64,000 nt of DNA from Anastrepha obliqua (lineage: Eukaryota; Arthropoda; Insecta; Diptera; Tephritidae): the NCBI RefSeq assembly GCF_027943255.1, contig NC_072897.1, positions 17,360,044 through 17,424,043 on the forward strand. Reading direction: 5' to 3'. This document shows, piece after piece, positions 1 to 10,100 of the stretch; position 1 is the stretch's first letter; each line of letters starts with the position of its first letter. The notes under the pieces were generated by a model. It made no database searches. It was not told where the DNA came from and saw only the letters and a program-made list of their open reading frames with translations. The position numbers and the translations under genes are program-made.

Positions 1-331
1 TACCCATATTGTACAAACACATCCTAGGGTTACCCGGTTCCACGTTTTGGATTATATCTCGAGACCCTAGTCACGGAACGGTATGAAAAATACTCTATAC
101 TATAGAAATCATCAACAGCTCCCATTTGCTATCCATATTGTACGAACACATCCTTAAGTTATCGGGGTCCACATTTTGGGCGATATCTCGAGACCCTAGT
201 TACGGAGCGGCATCAAAAATACTCTATACTATAGAATCATCAACAGTTTCCATTTGCTACCCATATTGTACAAACACATCCTAGGGTTACCCGGGTTCAC
301 GTTTTGGCCTATTTCTCGAGACCCTGGTATC
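1..331. repeat. Tandem array, 128/129-bp alternating monomers
   Basis: The landmark CATATTGTRC recurs at 5, 134 and 262, giving monomers of 129 and 128 bp. The two monomer types differ consistently: one has CCTAGGGTTACCCGG, the other CCTTAAGTTATCGGGG. Together they make a dimer of about 257 bp. The array belongs to the Helitron that ends at 467 and matches the longer array at 56545-57508. Confidence 0.9.
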
Positions 332-467
332 CGATTCTTAAAATTTTAAAACACAAACCATCTACTGAATAGTCCAAACAAAGCCTAAAAATTTGGTTTG
401 GATAGGTTACCCCGTTCGCGAGTTTTAAGCGAATATAAGGACAGATTTTCACATTTATATATATAGA
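1..467 (-). mobile_element. Non-autonomous Helitron, 5' end, cut by window edge
   Basis: Read on the minus strand, the element starts at 467 with TCTATATATATAAATGTG, a typical Helitron 5' end beginning with TC. About 130 bp of unique leader follow, then a tandem array reaching the window edge. The same leader and array occur in a complete copy at 56332-57648, where both ends and the A/T flanks are visible, so the identity rests on that copy. No coding sequence is present. Directly next to it, at 468, is the CTAG end of another Helitron. The 3' end lies outside the window. Confidence 0.8.
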
Positions 468-572
468 CTAGCGTACCCTCGCCCGCTTCGCTAGACGATA
501 AATTCAATGATTTGCTGAAAGAGAATAAAATTAATACGAAACAAAGCAAATTCTTTGATACAATTTCATTCA

Positions 573-1311
573 AACTTTATTGTAACACTTTTTGGTAGAC
601 AACGTTTTTGGTTTTTTCATCTTTCGCGTGAATAATGACGATGGTTTGCCAACTCGTGAGCAAGCTACATACAATTGTCCATGAGAAAAAATTGGGTATT
701 CTAAATTAATACCGCACATTTGTAGAGACTGTCCTTGCGCCTTATTAATTCTCATAGCGAAGGCAAGGCGAATAGGGAACTGCAAACGTTTGAAATCGAA
801 TGGTAAATCCGCCGGAATCAGTGGAATTCAGGGTATCAAAATGTCTTCTCCTTTGTACTTCCCTTTCAAAATTGTTGCTTCGATAACGTTACCCATTAGC
901 TTCTTCACAGCGAGTCTGGTACCGTTGCAAAGTCGGGGCACATTACTATTGCGCAGCATAATAATCGGTGCTCCAATTTTTAATCGTAAATTATGTGGTG
1001 GTAAGCCTGGCAAATCGAGTGAGTTTAAGAATTCAGCTGGATAATTTACGACCTCATCTTGATCAGTAATAGTGTCCATTGACTTATACGCAACTATGTC
1101 ACCAGGTATTTGATCTAAAATAGCTGAATTTATATCATTGACGTCCTTATTTTTCCCAGCTAAAATTGCTCTTTCGCTGAGTCAATCATGGTTTTTGTAA
1201 TGTTGAACTATGTTTGGAAATACACTCTGTATCAATGCCTCTTTAGACTGTGCAAAAGTGCAGAAATTGCTAGGCAATGTTATCATTCCTGTTGTTTTTG
1301 AAAAAAGGTTT
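573..1311 (-). pseudogene. Helitron helicase, C-terminal part, broken
   Basis: The minus-strand translation shows the last motifs of a PIF1-like Helitron helicase in order: a SKEALIQSVFP block, YPAEFLNSLDLPG, a segment ending LCNGTRL, then [11 protein letters not shown] and [12 protein letters not shown]. In the family this enzyme unwinds DNA during rolling-circle transposition. The reading is broken by an in-frame stop near 1182 and by a stop and frameshift near 786-830. The Walker A and B motifs and the Rep nuclease are absent, so this is only the C-terminal third. The protein ends about 100 bp from the element's CTAG end. Confidence 0.88.
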
Positions 1312-2100
1312 ATTTTTTTGGTTAAAAAGTGTTTTTTGAAGTTTTGAAAAACACTTCGCTCTAACAAATTTTTTCTCAGTTAATTGCTGAAAATTAAATA
1401 TTTTGAAAAAACTATACTATTTTTTTTTAATTTAACGTTTTTGAGAAAATTTTGTTCTTGAAAAAATTTCATACTTTTGTAAAAGTTTAAATTGATTTGT
1501 TAAAAATGATTTTTTTCCGCTTTGAAAAACACCTCTCGAATAAATGTATTCTCTATTAATAGTGGAATATGAAATGCTTTGAAAACACCATTTTTTTTTA
1601 ATTTTTTTTGGTTTTCAGAAAATTTTGTTTTGAAAAAATGTCATACCCTTGAAAAAGTTTTATTTTATTTAATTTGTTTAAAATTTTTGAAATTTTTTTT
1701 TTTGTAATTTTAGAAAAAAACCATCTCCGAAGAAATTTCTTTTATCTTTTTGAGGAAAATTTGGTTTTGAAAAAATTTCATGCTTTCGAAATTTTTTTAT
1801 TTTACTTTATTTCTTCAAAATTTTTGAAAACAATTTTTTTTTATAATTTTCGAAAAACACCCCTTTGAAAAAATGTTTTCTATGTGTCATAGTGGTATTC
1901 CATTAACTTTTAGGATTATAGTCAAATACTTACAAATATCTACGCTTTCACAAATAGCAACAATAAACAAATTTCCTCAAAACCAAAAAATTTACTTTTT
2001 TTCTAAAAAAAATTCTAAACAAACAACGTCAATTTAGAATTTTGTGTTCACTTGTGTTCACGAAAAAACAGTATTGTTTTTATTGTATTAACTGAAAACC
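1312..2100. repeat. A+T-rich degenerate repeats inside Helitron copy 1
   Basis: This stretch is dominated by poly(T) and poly(A) runs. A block of the form GAAAATTTTG-TTTTGAAAAAATTTCATRC recurs near 1445, 1618 and 1754, and a GAAAAACACC block recurs near 1345, 1527, 1710 and 1853. The spacing is about 136-173 bp, so it looks like an old, diverged tandem repeat. No gene is seen in it. Confidence 0.55.
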
Positions 2101-2132
2101 AAAATGTTGCAAAAAATCAAAACAAAACTAAA

Positions 2133-2560
2133 TTATTTTTTTGTGTTCATTTGGTCCATATGCTCCATAAAAAGTTGATATGGTAAATAATATGCAGGGT
2201 CTGATACACGCAAATTTCCATTGACCATTATAGTGACAAAATTATCGATCACCAATTTCAATACGATTTCAAAATCAGAGTTGGAATGAGTTGTTGTGTG
2301 GTGTACTTCTGAAAAAATGAGAAATAAACAAAATAAATCTAAAAATTCGAATTCTAACTTTATCTTGTGTATGTTCTTATTACCTTTGAATTTTTCCAAT
2401 GAAGCACCATTCATTTTAAATTTTCCAAGAATTTTTTTTATCATTTCGCGTTTCTTTCCTTTTTCATTCGATTCCAACATTTGTTCATAGCCGAAAGCAT
2501 CGTTTGCAAACGCATTCATTTCCATATAGAATTGGTCAAAGAAAGCATTGCTCAATTGAA
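2133..2560 (-). pseudogene. Unidentified protein segment with a putative 75-bp intron
   Basis: The minus strand is open from 2615 to 2133, but the first 15 or so codons are antisense to the Jockey fragment, so only the part below about 2560 is likely to be real. Inside it, positions 2383 to 2309 look like an intron: GTAATAAG donor, TTTTTTCAG acceptor, 75 bp, in frame. The intron part translates to a hydrophobic run out of keeping with its surroundings. Downstream residues include HHTTTHSNSDFE and NLRVSDPAYYLPYQ. I do not recognise the protein. It lies inside a Helitron, so it may be a captured piece of a host gene or an extra Helitron-encoded product. Confidence 0.35.
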
Positions 2561-2573
2561 TTGAAACATTATT

Positions 2574-3006
2574 TTCATAAATACTTAGGACCTTAACTAA
2601 TGCACCTTGGTACATACCTAATGCAGATATTCATCGCGACCTTGACATCGATACTATTGATGAAACAATACAAAGCGCTAGCAGAAGACACATAAATAGA
2701 TTATTAACGCATACAAATCCTATGATGAGAAGACTACCAAATAAAGAAAAATCTACCCCTAGTCGGCTTAACCGTCAAACACCAACAGATCTTGCAAAAT
2801 CCTTGTAATCAATTGTCAACTAATCGTATATGTCATTGTTTGTTAACCACTTGTTTTTAAATAATATGTATATATTTCTTCTAAATGAGCTTGGGGGCAT
2901 TGGCCCTTCAATATCACTCTCATTCCATCTTTTTGTAAATCAAATTACTTATTGTCTAACGACAGGTGTAATATTTTATGGAAGAAATAAAAAAAAAAAA
3001 AAAAAA
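2574..3006 (+). mobile_element. Jockey-clade LINE, 5'-truncated 3' end
   Basis: The plus strand encodes the extreme C-terminus of a Jockey-type reverse transcriptase protein: ILRTLTNAPWY at about 2577, then NADIHRDLDIDTIDE and RRHINRLL, stopping at 2805-2807. About 180 bp of 3' UTR follow, ending in AATAAA and a poly(A) run at about 2989-3006. Poly(A) tail and 5' truncation are typical of target-primed LINE insertion. It lies inside Helitron copy 1. I could not define a clear TSD. The left boundary is approximate. Confidence 0.8.
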
Positions 3007-3534
3007 ATGTTCATTCGAATCATTTGAAATTTCTGTATACAATAACGAAAAATTCAAAAAAAGTTGTACACATAAAATGAATGTCGATTCGAAACTTACT
3101 TTAATCTAAGAATCGAGCAAGTTTTGTTTTGTACAATATTTTGATTTTTTCTTTTTTTTATATGAAGAAAATATTTAAAAGAAAATTTTTTTTGCTAAAA
3201 ACCTTCCCCTAGTGGATCCCTATAATATGAAAAAAGAACGAATAAAATTGGCCTCGTATCGGCCCAAAAAAATGCGTACAAACGAACATCATTTCATTTT
3301 TATATATATAGAAGATTATATATAAGATTTTTTTCAGTTTGTGTCCGAAAAATCCAAATATCTTACGGAACCCTATTTTTTTCCAAAATAAAATGTAATC
3401 CATGTTACTCTTGGATAATGTAGTTTTCGAATGGTGAAAGAATTTTTAAAATCGATCCAGTAGTTTTTGAGCCTATTCGTTACAAACAAACAAACAAACA
3501 AACAAAGTTTTCCTCTTTATTATATTAGTATAGA

Positions 3535-4075
3535 TGAAGAAAAACCTCTCAAAGTGTCTGCAGTATATGACTTACATTTATCGCTGGGTGACGATAAGCT
3601 AATTTCAATTGCGAAGTTGTTTTACATAGTCATGCCGAAGGTTGATCCCACTACTCGGTCGAAGTGCGAGAAGCAACTTGACTTTGGGCTGAATGTGAAG
3701 CTATGCTCAATAAGAGATACCAGCATTTATCAGCTGAAGAAGCTTCCTCATGCCAACAAAGTCTAAACAATGAAAATACGTAGCAGAAAACAAAAAATCA
3801 GCAACTGCAACACTCAAAGACAACATTTATCGCGACAAATTTAAAACTGTCGACTTGCCTTCACAGTGGTTCGAAGGATCATTATTTAATAACTTGCCCG
3901 AAATTCCAAGCGCTCACTGCATTTAAAAGATTTGAATTCGGAAAATCGATTTCCCTGTGCATAAATTGCTTACGCAAGAGACAAAAGTGCAATGCAGACC
4001 GCTGTGGTGTGTGCAACCAATCGCATCACTAGAAGCGAGCCTGACTGAGTCATGCTAGCTACAGCCGTAGTTAAT
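3535..4075 (+). pseudogene. BEL/Pao gag with zinc knuckle, broken
   Basis: The translation gives a gag-like stretch with a KVDPTTRSK block, then, after a frameshift, LNKRYQHLSAEE, typical of BEL gag. Around 3955-4030 a cysteine-rich motif reads CINCLRKRQKCNADRCGVC followed by NQSHH, matching the CCHC/CCHH knuckle that packages RNA in this superfamily; the usual KGH is replaced by KRQ. LATAVVNV follows, the conserved lead-in to the protease, and is then cut by an inserted TIR element. There are several stops and frameshifts. Confidence 0.8.
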
Positions 4076-4764
4076 GTGCCCATTTACACGAGGAGACATC
4101 TGGAAGGGAAACATTTTGTTCGGTGGTGAAGGACGGCCGCGGAAGAGAGAAGGGAATTTGTCTCCTGTACTGGCGACACGTTTTGCTCTTCTTATTCGTA
4201 TTTCCAATCTTAAAGCAATTTTTGACAGTTGCTTCATTTGTTTTCTTCTTTTGTGGAAGATAACAAAGATGACAAACATCCGAACACTGCTTGGGAAATG
4301 CACGATTATTTTTGCTAGTAAAGTAGGTATAATTTAAAATATATTATGCGGCATTTTTATGTTGAATTCTAATTTTCTCCGCATTTCTAGATACTCAAGT
4401 TAATTTTAAGTTAATTATTTATGTATGAAGTACTTTTAATTCAATTTTTTTTATTCAAGTACAATAATTTATAAATATATTTAAATAAAAAAACAACAAA
4501 TTATTTATTATTTAACCAGTTTGCATTTTTCATTCATATATTTAAGAAATTGTTGACGAACGTTTTCCGCTTTACATGTAAGCGCGTGCGAGAATACATC
4601 CGAAACAGACGATGCTAAAGCATTAAATGTCAAAATGTTGCCGAAAACAATTCTGCCCGTGTGGCCGCGAACATGAAAAGAGAATTTCCAGTGTCCCCCT
4701 TCCAGATGTCTTCGTGTGTAAATCCGGTGAATGTAAATGCCAGCTCCGGTGTTTACATACAAGC
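4076..4764. mobile_element. Non-autonomous DNA transposon with imperfect TIRs
   Basis: It interrupts BEL between LATAVVNV and the LLDSGSQ protease motif. Near its ends lies an inverted repeat: ATTTACACGAGGAGACATCT with the next GGAAGGG (4082-4108) against the reverse complement of 4697-4723, about 27 bp with three or so mismatches. Similarity continues weakly inward (around 4110-4140 and 4640-4690). The interior is A+T rich without a transposase. The exact termini and TSD are not clear; the right end lies between 4724 and 4764. The superfamily is not assigned. Confidence 0.6.
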
Positions 4765-4905
4765 GTGAACTCTACTTGACTCCGGCTCTCAAGTCTCCTT
4801 TATGACCGAAGAGCATGCCCAAAAATTGCGAGTTCGGAAAGAAAAAACCGCTCTAAATATAGCTGGAATTCGCAATTCAAACCCAAATGTCTAGGACAAT
4901 CTTAA
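4763..4905 (+). pseudogene. BEL/Pao aspartic protease, N-terminal part
   Basis: The frame gives TLLDSGSQVSFMTEEHAQKL and then a TALNIAGI block. LDSGSQ is the BEL/Pao form of the aspartic protease active site (D-S/T-G), which cleaves the Gag-Pol polyprotein. The reading is lost after about 4905, and the protease continues at about 5480 beyond an insertion. A TGA just before the motif marks the joint with the upstream TIR element. Confidence 0.85.
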
Positions 4906-5434
4906 CACATATTGGTGAATCGTGAAGCTTTTTTCACGATTTTAAGTATTCAAAAAAACAAGCGCTTAAAAATTTACCGACGTTTATTTCTTGAGCTATG
5001 ACAATAGAATGAATCTTATTACTAAATTAAATCTATGCATAAGCCAAGACGCTTATGGTATATTGGAAAGGTCCTGTATTTTACCTGTTACAATATGAAG
5101 GTCACATATCGTATGATTTTCTGAAATAGCAGGACAAAAATACAATGAGCGAAAATAGTTCGACAAACTTATGCTAATGCTGTAATTTATTGGGCAAAAA
5201 CAATGCATAACGAAAGGTGCGAAGATAGTGGAAGTAAGTAAACGGGAGCTCCAGCGAAGACAATAGCGACGTTAGCGACGACAACAAAAACTGCAGTGAT
5301 GAGAGAGTGTGAATGTAAATTTGATAGCTGTAACGACAATTGGAAGTACAGGGGCGGCGTCGATGCATTATAAAGAGGGGCGCGAACACATATATTAAAT
5401 CGAGGATCAGCGATTTTGAATTTTCGGCGGACTT
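4906..5434. other. Unassigned insert in the BEL protease
   Basis: BEL proteases usually have about 100 residues between LDSGSQ and the LADP/LADL block, yet here about 750 bp separate them, so about 450-530 bp are extra. The stretch starts with a perfect 9-bp hairpin (4918-4926 with 4933-4941, AATCGTGAA arms). Near its end TATAAAGAGGGGCGCG (about 5370) resembles a promoter, so a solo LTR is possible, but I could not match ends or a TSD. No gene is seen. Confidence 0.35.
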
Positions 5435-5479
5435 TTGGGCAATACGTTCGATATCAGCCAATCACGCAGATGCGACTGT

Positions 5480-5625
5480 AAAACAAATGGCTGGAAAATC
5501 TCACAAAATGTTGAACTAGCTGACTTAAGTTTCTACAAAGGTCAGAAAATAGACATACTTATAGGAGTTAAAAACTTCTTTGATCTATTATGGGTGGATC
5601 AGATAAAAACCAGCCCAAGGCAACT
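5480..5625 (+). pseudogene. BEL/Pao protease, C-terminal part
   Basis: The translation WKISQNVELADLSFYKGQ, then KIDILIGVKNFFDLL and DQIKTSPRQL, matches the conserved end of the BEL/Pao protease region (family pattern LADPxF...IDxLIGAxxFFxLL). The frame is cut at 5625 by the RTE element and resumes in phase at 12607 with SPRQLTLQKTMLGW. The 14-bp AGCCCAAGGCAACT at 5612-5625 is repeated with one mismatch at 12607-12620. Confidence 0.85.
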
Positions 5626-5775
5626 TCTTCTTCTTAATTGGTGCGATAACCGCTTCCGCGATTTTGGCCGAGCTTAACAAAGCGCGCCAGTCGTTTCTTC
5701 CTCGTGCTAACCGGCGCCACTTGGACGCACCTGATATTTCAAACGCAAAGGAGGCCTTCCTCTTCCTCTGCTACT

Positions 5776-6316
5776 TCAGAGCTCTTTCAGAGCCGGAGCG
5801 TTTGTATGCATTTTGACGACAGGACCCAGCCATCGTTGCCGCTGGATCTTTATTCGCCGCACTATGTCTATGTCGTCGTAAAGCTCATACAGCTCTTCGT
5901 TCAATCGTCTGCGATATTCGCCGTTGCCAACTTGCAAAGGTCCAAAAACCTTCCGCTGAATCTTTCTCTCAAACACTCCAAGCGTCGCTTCATCGGATGT
6001 TGTCATCGTCCAAGCTTCTGCGCCATACGTTAGGACGAGCATGATGAGAGTCTAGTAGAGTGTTAGTATTGTTCGTCGAGAGAGGGTTTTACTACTCAAT
6101 TCCTTACTTAGTCCAAAGTAGCACTTGTTGGTAAGAAAGATTCTACGTTGGATTTCCAGGCTGACATTATTATAGGTCTTAATGCTGGTCCATAAATATA
6201 CATAGACTGTTTGTTTGAAGACAGGAAGTACTTCGTTTTGTCCTCGTTCACCACCAGACCAACTCGCTTTGCCTCTTTATCGAGTTTGGAGAAGGCAGAA
6301 CTAATAGCGCGGTTGT
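5776..6316 (-). pseudogene. RTE reverse transcriptase, C-terminal region
   Basis: The minus-strand translation includes VLTYGAEAWTMTTSDEATLG, FERKIQRKVFGP, then ELYELYDDIDIVRRIK and QRQRWLG. This is the conserved post-RT domain of RTE-type LINEs. Further upstream, KEAKRVGLVVNEDKTKY-type residues are read around 6240-6280. The RT YADD region is missing or shifted. The coding sequence continues beyond the inserted LINE at 10807. Confidence 0.85.
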
Positions 6317-6326
6317 TACGCTCTTA
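6317..6326. repeat. Left TSD (TACGCTCTTA) of LINE A
   Basis: TACGCTCTTA occurs here and again at 10797-10806, flanking the full-length LINE. Removing one copy plus the LINE restores the RTE element. This is direct evidence of target-primed insertion. Confidence 0.9.
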
Positions 6327-6383
6327 CGCCCACCAAAATCGTTTAGCGAAGTCGCTAAGCAGGCGGGCTCCATCATTCTTGGC

Positions 6384-7128
6384 GTGATGGACAGCGGTAG
6401 AGAAGACGGCGCTATCTCTAGGGAGGAGTGGAAGAGGGTAGCGTCCGCCATCTCTGCCGTATTCATGAAGGTGGTGAGGGAAAACCCTGGACCACCTCCA
6501 AGCTGTGAAAGTGCCAGATGGCACTACGGTTCCTACAAGAGAATCGTCTGCGCTGACGAACGGTCAGCTTCGATGTATAGGGCGGCAGTAGCCTTGGTGG
6601 GAGAGGTATGGGAGGGAGCCAAGCTGAAGGTAGTGGACAGAAAGGATCTACCTGTGCGTCCGCGAGCAGGAGATGGAGGAAATCCTCCGCTACTGCAACC
6701 CCAAACTTCCCACGCACAACTGGAGGGTGGTTAAGGTGGAGAAGACTGAGGGATCCTATCGGCAAGCGCTGATTCTGCAGAATGCAGAGTCTCTCAGTCC
6801 TCTTGCTGAAGCAAAGGGGGTCATCAACTATGGCTTCGAGAAGGTAGTCCTTAAGGTCTACCAAACCGATGCCAGAGGAGATGCCCCCGCACATCCGGAA
6901 TTGCTTGGAGAAGCAAGGCCCACAGTAGAGGAAGCTCCTGTGGACATGGAGGTAGATTCCGTCACGTCGGAGGGTGACAATGCTGATGACGTCCGCTCTT
7001 TACCGGGGTCCGTCATAAGCATCGGGTCGTTCTTCGACAGGGCGGAGGAGGAGAGGTTTCTGGCCTCGGAGAGCGAGAACGCCGTCCTGGAAGTGATGGA
7101 GAGGATCCTGGAGGATGAATATTCTTAA
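6384..7128 (+). pseudogene. LINE A ORF1 (DUF4780-like), one frameshift
   Basis: It opens with MMDSGREDGAISREEWKRVA and continues through GSYKRIVCADERSASMYRAA and WEGAKLKVVDRKDLP, a pattern I associate with the DUF4780 ORF1 of insect LINEs. Near 6660 the frame changes and continues as EEILRYCNPKLPTHNW to a stop at 7126-7128. The C-terminal third is acidic (EEERFLASESEN). ORF1 proteins bind the element's RNA. Its last 14 bases overlap the start of ORF2. A single frameshift breaks an otherwise full-length reading. Confidence 0.75.
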
Positions 7129-10100
7129 GATAAATCTTCAGCACTCTAAGGCGGCGTCCGCCAACCTACTTATCCACCTTGAGCAAGGTGGAGCTGATAT
7201 AGTCCTGATTCAGCGTATAGCAGGACAGGTAAACCAAGATCCTGTATACTCATCAGGAGGGAACTTAACGCATTTATTTTGCCTAATTTCAGCAATGAAG
7301 ACATTGTGACGGTGAGTCTGGAGGGCCCGGCTGGAAAGCTATGGCTGATGTCCGTATATATGGCACACGATGACGAGGTGGAACCACTTCCGGCGCTGCT
7401 AAGGGAAACCCTGGCTGAAGCAAAACGCAGGAAAATCGGCGTTATTATCGGAACTGACGCGAACTCCCATCACACCTGCTGGGGAAGTTCTAACATCAAT
7501 GCACGAGGTGAGTCACTTTTTGATTATATTTTAAACGAGGACTTGTTTATATGTAACAGGGGTAAGGACCCCACTTTTATTACCGCAGCCAGAGAAGAGG
7601 TGCTTGACCTTACTCTGGCTTCTTCCTCACTGATAAACCGAATCTCCGATTGGAGGGTGCTAAACACTCATTCCTTCTCGGACCATAGGTACATTCAGTT
7701 CTCTCTCACTCAAACTCGTCCAATAAGATCCCCCTACAGGAACCTGAGGAGGACGGACTGGGATGCATATTATAGAAATTTGCTGAGCTTACTCCCCAAG
7801 GCACCGGGAGGAAATCTAGATCTATCGGAAGAAACGATCGACGAACTGGTGGAAACTTTCACCTCAGCTTGCAACACGGCCTTGGAAACTTCTTGTCCAA
7901 TAACAGTTTTTCCCAGGAAGGAAAAACCGCCCTGGTGGACAACGGAACTATCTGAGCTTAGGGCCTCATGCAGACGCCTTTTTAACAGGGCTAAAAGAAT
8001 TAGGTCTCCCTCGGGATGGGAACTGTATAAAGCAGGGCTAGGAATATACAAGTCCGAAATTAGGAAGGCTAAGAGGGACTCCTGAAGAAGCTTCTGCGAA
8101 AGCGTAGAGGGCTGCCATGAGTCCTTCAGGTTTAGACGAGTACTCACGAAGAGTTCCGCTCCCTTGGGGTACCTAAGAGACGAATCGGGGCGTTGGGCGA
8201 TGAGCGGCGAGGAGTCATTGAAGTTACTTCTCGACGCCCATTTTCCGACGAGCCCAGCACCTAGCAGCACCGGCCTGGATAGCATTTCAACTTGCATTCC
8301 GGACCGGGGCTGGTTGCTGGATAAGCGTCACCTGGCTTGGCCCATTGACTCCTTTAGGCCCTTCAAGTCTCCTGGTCCTGACGGCATCATTCCTGCCCAA
8401 CTACAGAAATCTGTAGAGGTATCATGCCGTTGGTTGAGCCCCATCTATGCGAGCTGCGTAGCCAGGGGCTACATACCAAGATCATGGAGGGCCGTGAGGG
8501 TTGTCTTTATACCCAAGGCAGGTAAGAGCTCGCACGTCTCCCCTAAGGACTTCAGACCAATTAGTCTCTCATCTTTCTTACTGAAAACCCTTGAGAGACT
8601 GATTGACCTGCACATAAGAAGCGAAATTCCTCGGGGTCGACTGTCGAATACTCAACATGCTTATTGCAAGGGTAGATCGGTGGAATCTGCCCTACATACA
8701 ATCGTGGAAGAAATCGAAGAGTCTCTTCTTCAGAAGGAGTTTGCGGTAGGTGCCTTCCTCGACATTGAGAGGGCTTTTAACAACGTCCTTCCGGAGGCAA
8801 TTACCAGGTCTCTAGGTAAACTAGGGGTCGAAACCGACCTTATAAGACATATCCACAAAATGCTTAGCGACAGAACTGTCACGGCAGAGTGGGGCGGTAT
8901 CTCCATCCATCGGCAGGTGAGTAGAGGCACTCCGCAAGGTGGGGTTCTCTCACCATTCCTCTGGGTTGTTGTTCTAATTGATCTGCTGGAGGAGCTGGTG
9001 AAGGGAGGCTGCAGGGTAATTGCCTACGCGGATGACATGGCACTAATTGTTAGAGGAAAATTTTTGGATACTCTGTACAACTTGATGCAGGGATATCTGA
9101 ATGCAGTTGTTAGATGGGCAACGGATTGTGGCCTGTCGGTGAATCCTCTTAAGACGGAGCTCGTCCTATTTACGAGGAAATATAAAATACCCAGAGCTCA
9201 ACTTCCCTCACTAGGGGGCGCTCCTCTGATGCTTTCTGACAAGGTGAAGTACCTTGGTATTATTCTTGACAGCAAGCTTACATGGAAGCCCAATATTGAG
9301 GAAAGGGTGAGGAAGGCAACAATCGCCTTGTATGGGTGCAAGGGCGCAATTGGCAAAAGATGGGGCCTCTCGGCTAGAGTTGTTTTCTGGCTGTATAATA
9401 CCATTGTAAAGCCTATCTTGTTATATGGAGTCATAGTCTGGTGGAACTCAGTAGAGAAGACGACATTGGTGAAGAAGCTGGAAAGAGTTCAGAGGTCGGC
9501 ACTCATTGGAATCAGTGGGGCGCTTCGAACGACTCCTACTCTGGCGCTCAACGCAATGTTAAATGTGGTACCCGTAGATATCGCAGGCAGAACTGCCGCT
9601 ACCCGTACCGCAATCAGACTGAGGGGCTGGAGCTATAAGCTCAATCTCCCTTATGGGCACTCAAGCATCCTTAGAAACTTCGAGTTCATCCCTCTGTCAA
9701 CAGACCAGTGTATACCCTCATTTAGTCCAACCGGAACATTCACCACTCACATCCCGTCAAGGGAAGACTGGACGGGGGGTTTCACGGATGGATCGAAGTT
9801 GGAAGGAAAGGTTGGCGGAGGAGTCTTTTGCGAAGGGCTCACCATCAGACTAAAATTCAGGTTACCGGACCACTGCAGTGTGGTCCAGGCAGAGGTAGCC
9901 GCAATCAAGGAGGCAGCTGATTGGCTGCTCAAATGTGTACTAACAGTCAAGAAGGTAAATATTTACTCCGATAGCCAAGCGGCAATAAGGGCCCTCGGGT
10001 TTATGACGGTGCATTCGAAATTGGTCAAGGAATGCTTGACCTCACTTTCGACTGCGTCCGAATTCTTTGACATCAGCCTCATCTGGGTTCCCGGTCACAG

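Larger units (their letters stand above)
468..3534 (-). mobile_element. Helicase-bearing Helitron (copy 1)
   Basis: On the minus strand the proposed 5' end is TCTATACTAATATAATAAAG at 3534, preceded by A. The 3' end is CTAG at 468-471, behind a GC-rich stretch containing GCGAAGC, a motif shared with the other Helitron 3' ends here. The C-terminal part of a Helitron helicase lies near the 3' end (573-1311), as expected. A Jockey LINE fragment sits inside at about 2574-3006. The right flank is BEL/Pao sequence; the left flank is the first base of another Helitron. The 5' boundary is inferred from the consensus form and is less certain than the 3' end. The Rep domain is missing. Confidence 0.7.

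Noticed and set aside
1674..1868. Phe-rich small protein in the A+T-rich repeats
   Set aside because: The reading is a by-product of poly(T) and TTC runs.
2296..2490. Plus-strand protein of 64 codons
   Set aside because: It overlaps the putative intron and exons of the minus-strand segment, is mostly low complexity and shows no domain.
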